Shown here: piece by piece, positions 62,215 through 64,000 of the stretch
Numbering within the stretch: position 1 is the first letter of the stretch
How the letters are laid out: each line of letters opens with the position of its first letter
Assembly (NCBI RefSeq): GCF_965230805.1
Contig: NZ_OZ246019.1
Location: 620,001 to 684,000, forward strand
DNA from: Marinifilum sp965230805
GTDB lineage: Bacteria; Bacteroidota; Bacteroidia; Bacteroidales; Marinifilaceae
Direction: 5' to 3'
Length of the DNA: 64,000 bases
Program-made: the position numbers and the translations under genes
The notes under the pieces: generated by a model
The model's database searches: none
What the model was told of the DNA's origin: nothing
The model's input: only the letters and a program-made list of their open reading frames with translations

Positions 62215-63381
62215 AGCGATTGTAAAAATAAACCGACTTCCTTTTCCCGCTTCGCTCACTACCTTTATCTTGCCTCCATGTCTTTCGACAAATTCTTTAC
62301 ACAGAATTAAGCCCAGTCCTGTCCCGGTTTCGTTTTCGGTGCCATTCTGGGTAACTTTTTCATCAATTCTAAACAATTTTTGGATCTTCTCCTGAGGCAT
62401 CCCAATGCCATTATCAGCAACTGTAATCTCGATAAACTGATTCAATATTCGTGAGCTAATCACAATTTCGCCACCTCGAGGGGTGAATTTAATGGCATTG
62501 CTAATCAAGTTACGAACCACAGCATTCAGCATGTTCTCATCAACATTTGCCGAAAGATCTTCCTGAATATTGGCGCTAAGTGATATTTCTTTCTGCTCGG
62601 CACTTCCTGTAAGTAAATTAACCACTTCATTCACCAAGTTCCACAAATCTATCTGTTTGGGCTTAAACGAGATATCACCAGTTTGCATTCGAGCCCATTC
62701 CAACAAATTTTCAAGCAATCTGTATCCCCTTCTGGCAGATTGGTTAATGATTTTATGAAAGTTTGCAAGCTGTTCTTGGCTTAAATCATTGGAATCGTTT
62801 ACCAGAAAATCTGACGCACCTATTAAAGAAGCAAAAGGATTTTTTAAATCGTGAGCAATGATAGAAAAGAATTTATCTTTTGTGGCATTCAAACTCTCCA
62901 ACTCTTTTCTTTGCCTTTCTATCATGACTTTTTGGCGAGTCAATTCTTCTTCCAACTGATCTTTAACCATCATCCTTTTTCTAATGTTCTGCAAAGGAAT
63001 AAGAACATTGTCGATAATCTTGATCCCAAACTTCTGCTCAAGTTCACGCAAATTAGCCTGTGTACATTCCAATAAAATGGTATCTGTTTTAGCTTTGGCT
63101 GAGGCCGATCTTGTATCCGACTCGATTAATGCATACTCTCCAAAACTTCTTGTTTCCTCCAGCTCGATAAACACATGATCATTATCGTGAATTTGCACAC
63201 AACCTTCGGCTATTACATATACCGCACCTCCCGGATCGCCAATGGTGAAAATAATCTCACCGGCAGCCACTTTCCTAAGGCTAACAATTTTCGATAAATA
63301 ATGAAAGATCTCAGGATCTTGTTCCGACAAGAAATCCAGCCTTAATAAAAGTTCGGTTTTTGTCTGTAAGCTTAGAGTCAT
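62209..63381 (-). CDS. Cyclic nucleotide-binding-domain sensor histidine kinase
   Basis: The 390-residue soluble protein has an N-terminal CRP-like sensor domain (about 15-125; AAGEIIFTIGDPGGAVYVIAEG and RSFGEYALIES). A coiled coil (about 140-170) and a HisKA box SIIAHDLKNPFASL with His177 follow, then an ATPase domain (NLISNAIKFTP, DNGIGMPQEKI, GTGLGLILCKEFVERHGG). It likely senses a small ligand or redox state in the cytoplasm. No response regulator gene is adjacent, so it is an orphan. The last codons run into a lone repeat end that supplies its stop. Confidence 0.92.
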   Translation of the reverse strand: MTLSLQTKTELLLRLDFLSEQDPEIFHYLSKIVSLRKVAAGEIIFTIGDPGGAVYVIAEGCVQIHDNDHVFIELEETRSFGEYALIESDTRSASAKAKTDTILLECTQANLRELEQKFGIKIIDNVLIPLQNIRKRMMVKDQLEEELTRQKVMIERQRKELESLNATKDKFFSIIAHDLKNPFASLIGASDFLVNDSNDLSQEQLANFHKIINQSARRGYRLLENLLEWARMQTGDISFKPKQIDLWNLVNEVVNLLTGSAEQKEISLSANIQEDLSANVDENMLNAVVRNLISNAIKFTPRGGEIVISSRILNQFIEITVADNGIGMPQEKIQKLFRIDEKVTQNGTENETGTGLGLILCKEFVERHGGKIKVVSEAGKGSRFIFTIAI

Positions 63382-63456
63382 TTTATATTTACGATTTGGT
63401 GGTCTGTAAATTTATTTCTTTCTCAGTTAAATAAATAAAAATCTGAAAATAAAGAC

Positions 63457-63488
63457 AAAAAAAAACTGCTGATAAATTCAGCAGTTTC
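63457..63488 (-). terminator. Terminator of the outer-membrane barrel gene
   Basis: AAACTGCTGA and TCAGCAGTTT form a 10-bp perfect stem around TAAAT. On the minus strand it is followed by a run of T. Confidence 0.9.
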
Positions 63489-63507
63489 AATTCTTTAAGT
63501 ATCCTGA

Positions 63508-64000
63508 TTAGAATAATTTAAATCCTAATGTTACATTGAACATTTTATTTTTCTTAAGGAATTCTGATGAAACATCACTAAGTCCAAATTCATAGTCAAC
63601 ATCTAAAGTTAGTTTCCAAACGTCAACACCTGCTCCTACTTTAGCATTCCAAACTGCACCTTCAAAATCTTCATCAACTTCACCCAATGTGCTCTTAAAG
63701 CTATCATCAATCTTAAAAGATGCAACTGGACCAGCAAATGTTCTCAGCTTGAAGGCTGGAAGCTTAACTAATTTATAGCCTAATAACATAGGTACATCCA
63801 AACTCTTTCTCTTAACATCAAGACTAAGTCCATCAACTTCAATTTCACTCTTACGTGAAACATAGTTCAACTCTGGCTGCAAATACCATTTGTTTAAATT
63901 AATTCTCAAAAATGCACCAAGCATCATTCCATTATCAGCTTTATCTTTTATGGTAGTAGCTGATGGAAATTCAGAATCGATTTTAGTACTTACCAAACCA
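63508..64000 (-). CDS. PorT-like outer membrane beta-barrel protein (partial, N-terminus off window)
   Basis: The frame is open to the window edge, so the protein's start is not in view and the TTG at 63996 is not a real start. The visible 164 residues alternate as beta strands (WYLQPELNYVSRKSEIEV, LDVPMLLGYKLVKLPAFKLRTFAGPVASF, GAGVDVWKLTLDVDYEFGLSDV) and end in FNVTLGFKLF, the aromatic C-terminus of outer-membrane barrels. PorT-family barrels are common in Bacteroidota; the role is unknown. Confidence 0.85.
   Translation of the reverse strand, partial: GLVSTKIDSEFPSATTIKDKADNGMMLGAFLRINLNKWYLQPELNYVSRKSEIEVDGLSLDVKRKSLDVPMLLGYKLVKLPAFKLRTFAGPVASFKIDDSFKSTLGEVDEDFEGAVWNAKVGAGVDVWKLTLDVDYEFGLSDVSSEFLKKNKMFNVTLGFKLF

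Overview
The window is AT-rich chromosomal DNA from a Bacteroidota bacterium, most likely an anaerobic or facultative member of the Marinilabiliales (a Labilibaculum, Marinifilum or Ancylomarina type organism). This rests on the Bacteroidota -7 promoter motif TAnnTTTG upstream of many genes, the near absence of Shine-Dalgarno sequences, a complete menaquinone gene set, a lipoprotein and LolA-type envelope, a PorT-like barrel, an acyl-ACP thioesterase, and family names typical of the phylum (DUF4105, DUF6261-like, DUF3795). No rRNA, tRNA, CRISPR array, prophage or intact transposase was seen.

Layout. 0-2 kb: arginine fermentation end genes (catabolic ornithine carbamoyltransferase, cut by the window edge, and carbamate kinase). 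2-16.5 kb: core genes (FtsK translocase, LolA-like protein, DUF4105 protein, acyl-ACP thioesterase, pyruvate kinase, AroQ, XerD, ATP-dependent PEP carboxykinase, NRDE and DinB-like proteins, an ATP-grasp protein). 16.6-22.2 kb: a six-gene minus-strand operon for sulfur respiration: molybdopterin catalytic subunit, 4Fe-4S subunit, NrfD membrane subunit, a two-part YeeE/YedE sulfur transporter and a rhodanese-like protein whose only Cys is its last residue. MobA (Mo cofactor) and MsrA follow. 25-37 kb: menaquinone genes menE-menC-menA and menB-menD-menF plus a hotdog thioesterase, split into two blocks by about 4 kb of accessory genes and repeats. 37.5-47 kb: cold-shock protein, DUF3795 protein, then a sensor kinase and an NtrC-type regulator divergent from a MacB/FtsX-like ABC exporter with a perfect palindrome and a sigma-54-like promoter between them. 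47-51 kb: a tandem two-domain adenylate kinase, PdxH and a PfkB kinase. 51-58 kb: a 1162-residue protein read as a PPi-type PEP carboxykinase, and a 966-residue FAD/Fe-S/CCG D-lactate-type dehydrogenase. 59-64 kb: a gene with one in-frame TGA, a 20-21 bp tandem array, a rubredoxin-DUF2231 membrane protein, a LUD protein, a cNMP-binding histidine kinase and an edge-cut barrel protein.

The genes fit together as anaerobic energy metabolism: arginine fermentation gives ATP, PEP carboxykinases link C3 and C4 pools for succinate or propionate formation, D-lactate-type oxidation feeds electrons, and menaquinone made by the men genes would feed the NrfD membrane subunit of the sulfur reductase.

The strongest unexplained signal is a dispersed repeat. 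Five full copies are each exactly 269 bp, with 24-bp terminal inverted repeats beginning TAACGTGAGTTCGA and conserved internal hairpins. One 75-bp deleted copy and two lone 22-bp ends also occur. They sit in intergenic DNA, three of them touching or supplying stop codons. No transposase accompanies them, so they look like MITEs or mobile structured RNAs. Two unrelated ten-unit arrays (periods of about 40 and 20-21 bp) and a structured small-RNA candidate at about 55 kb also deserve attention.
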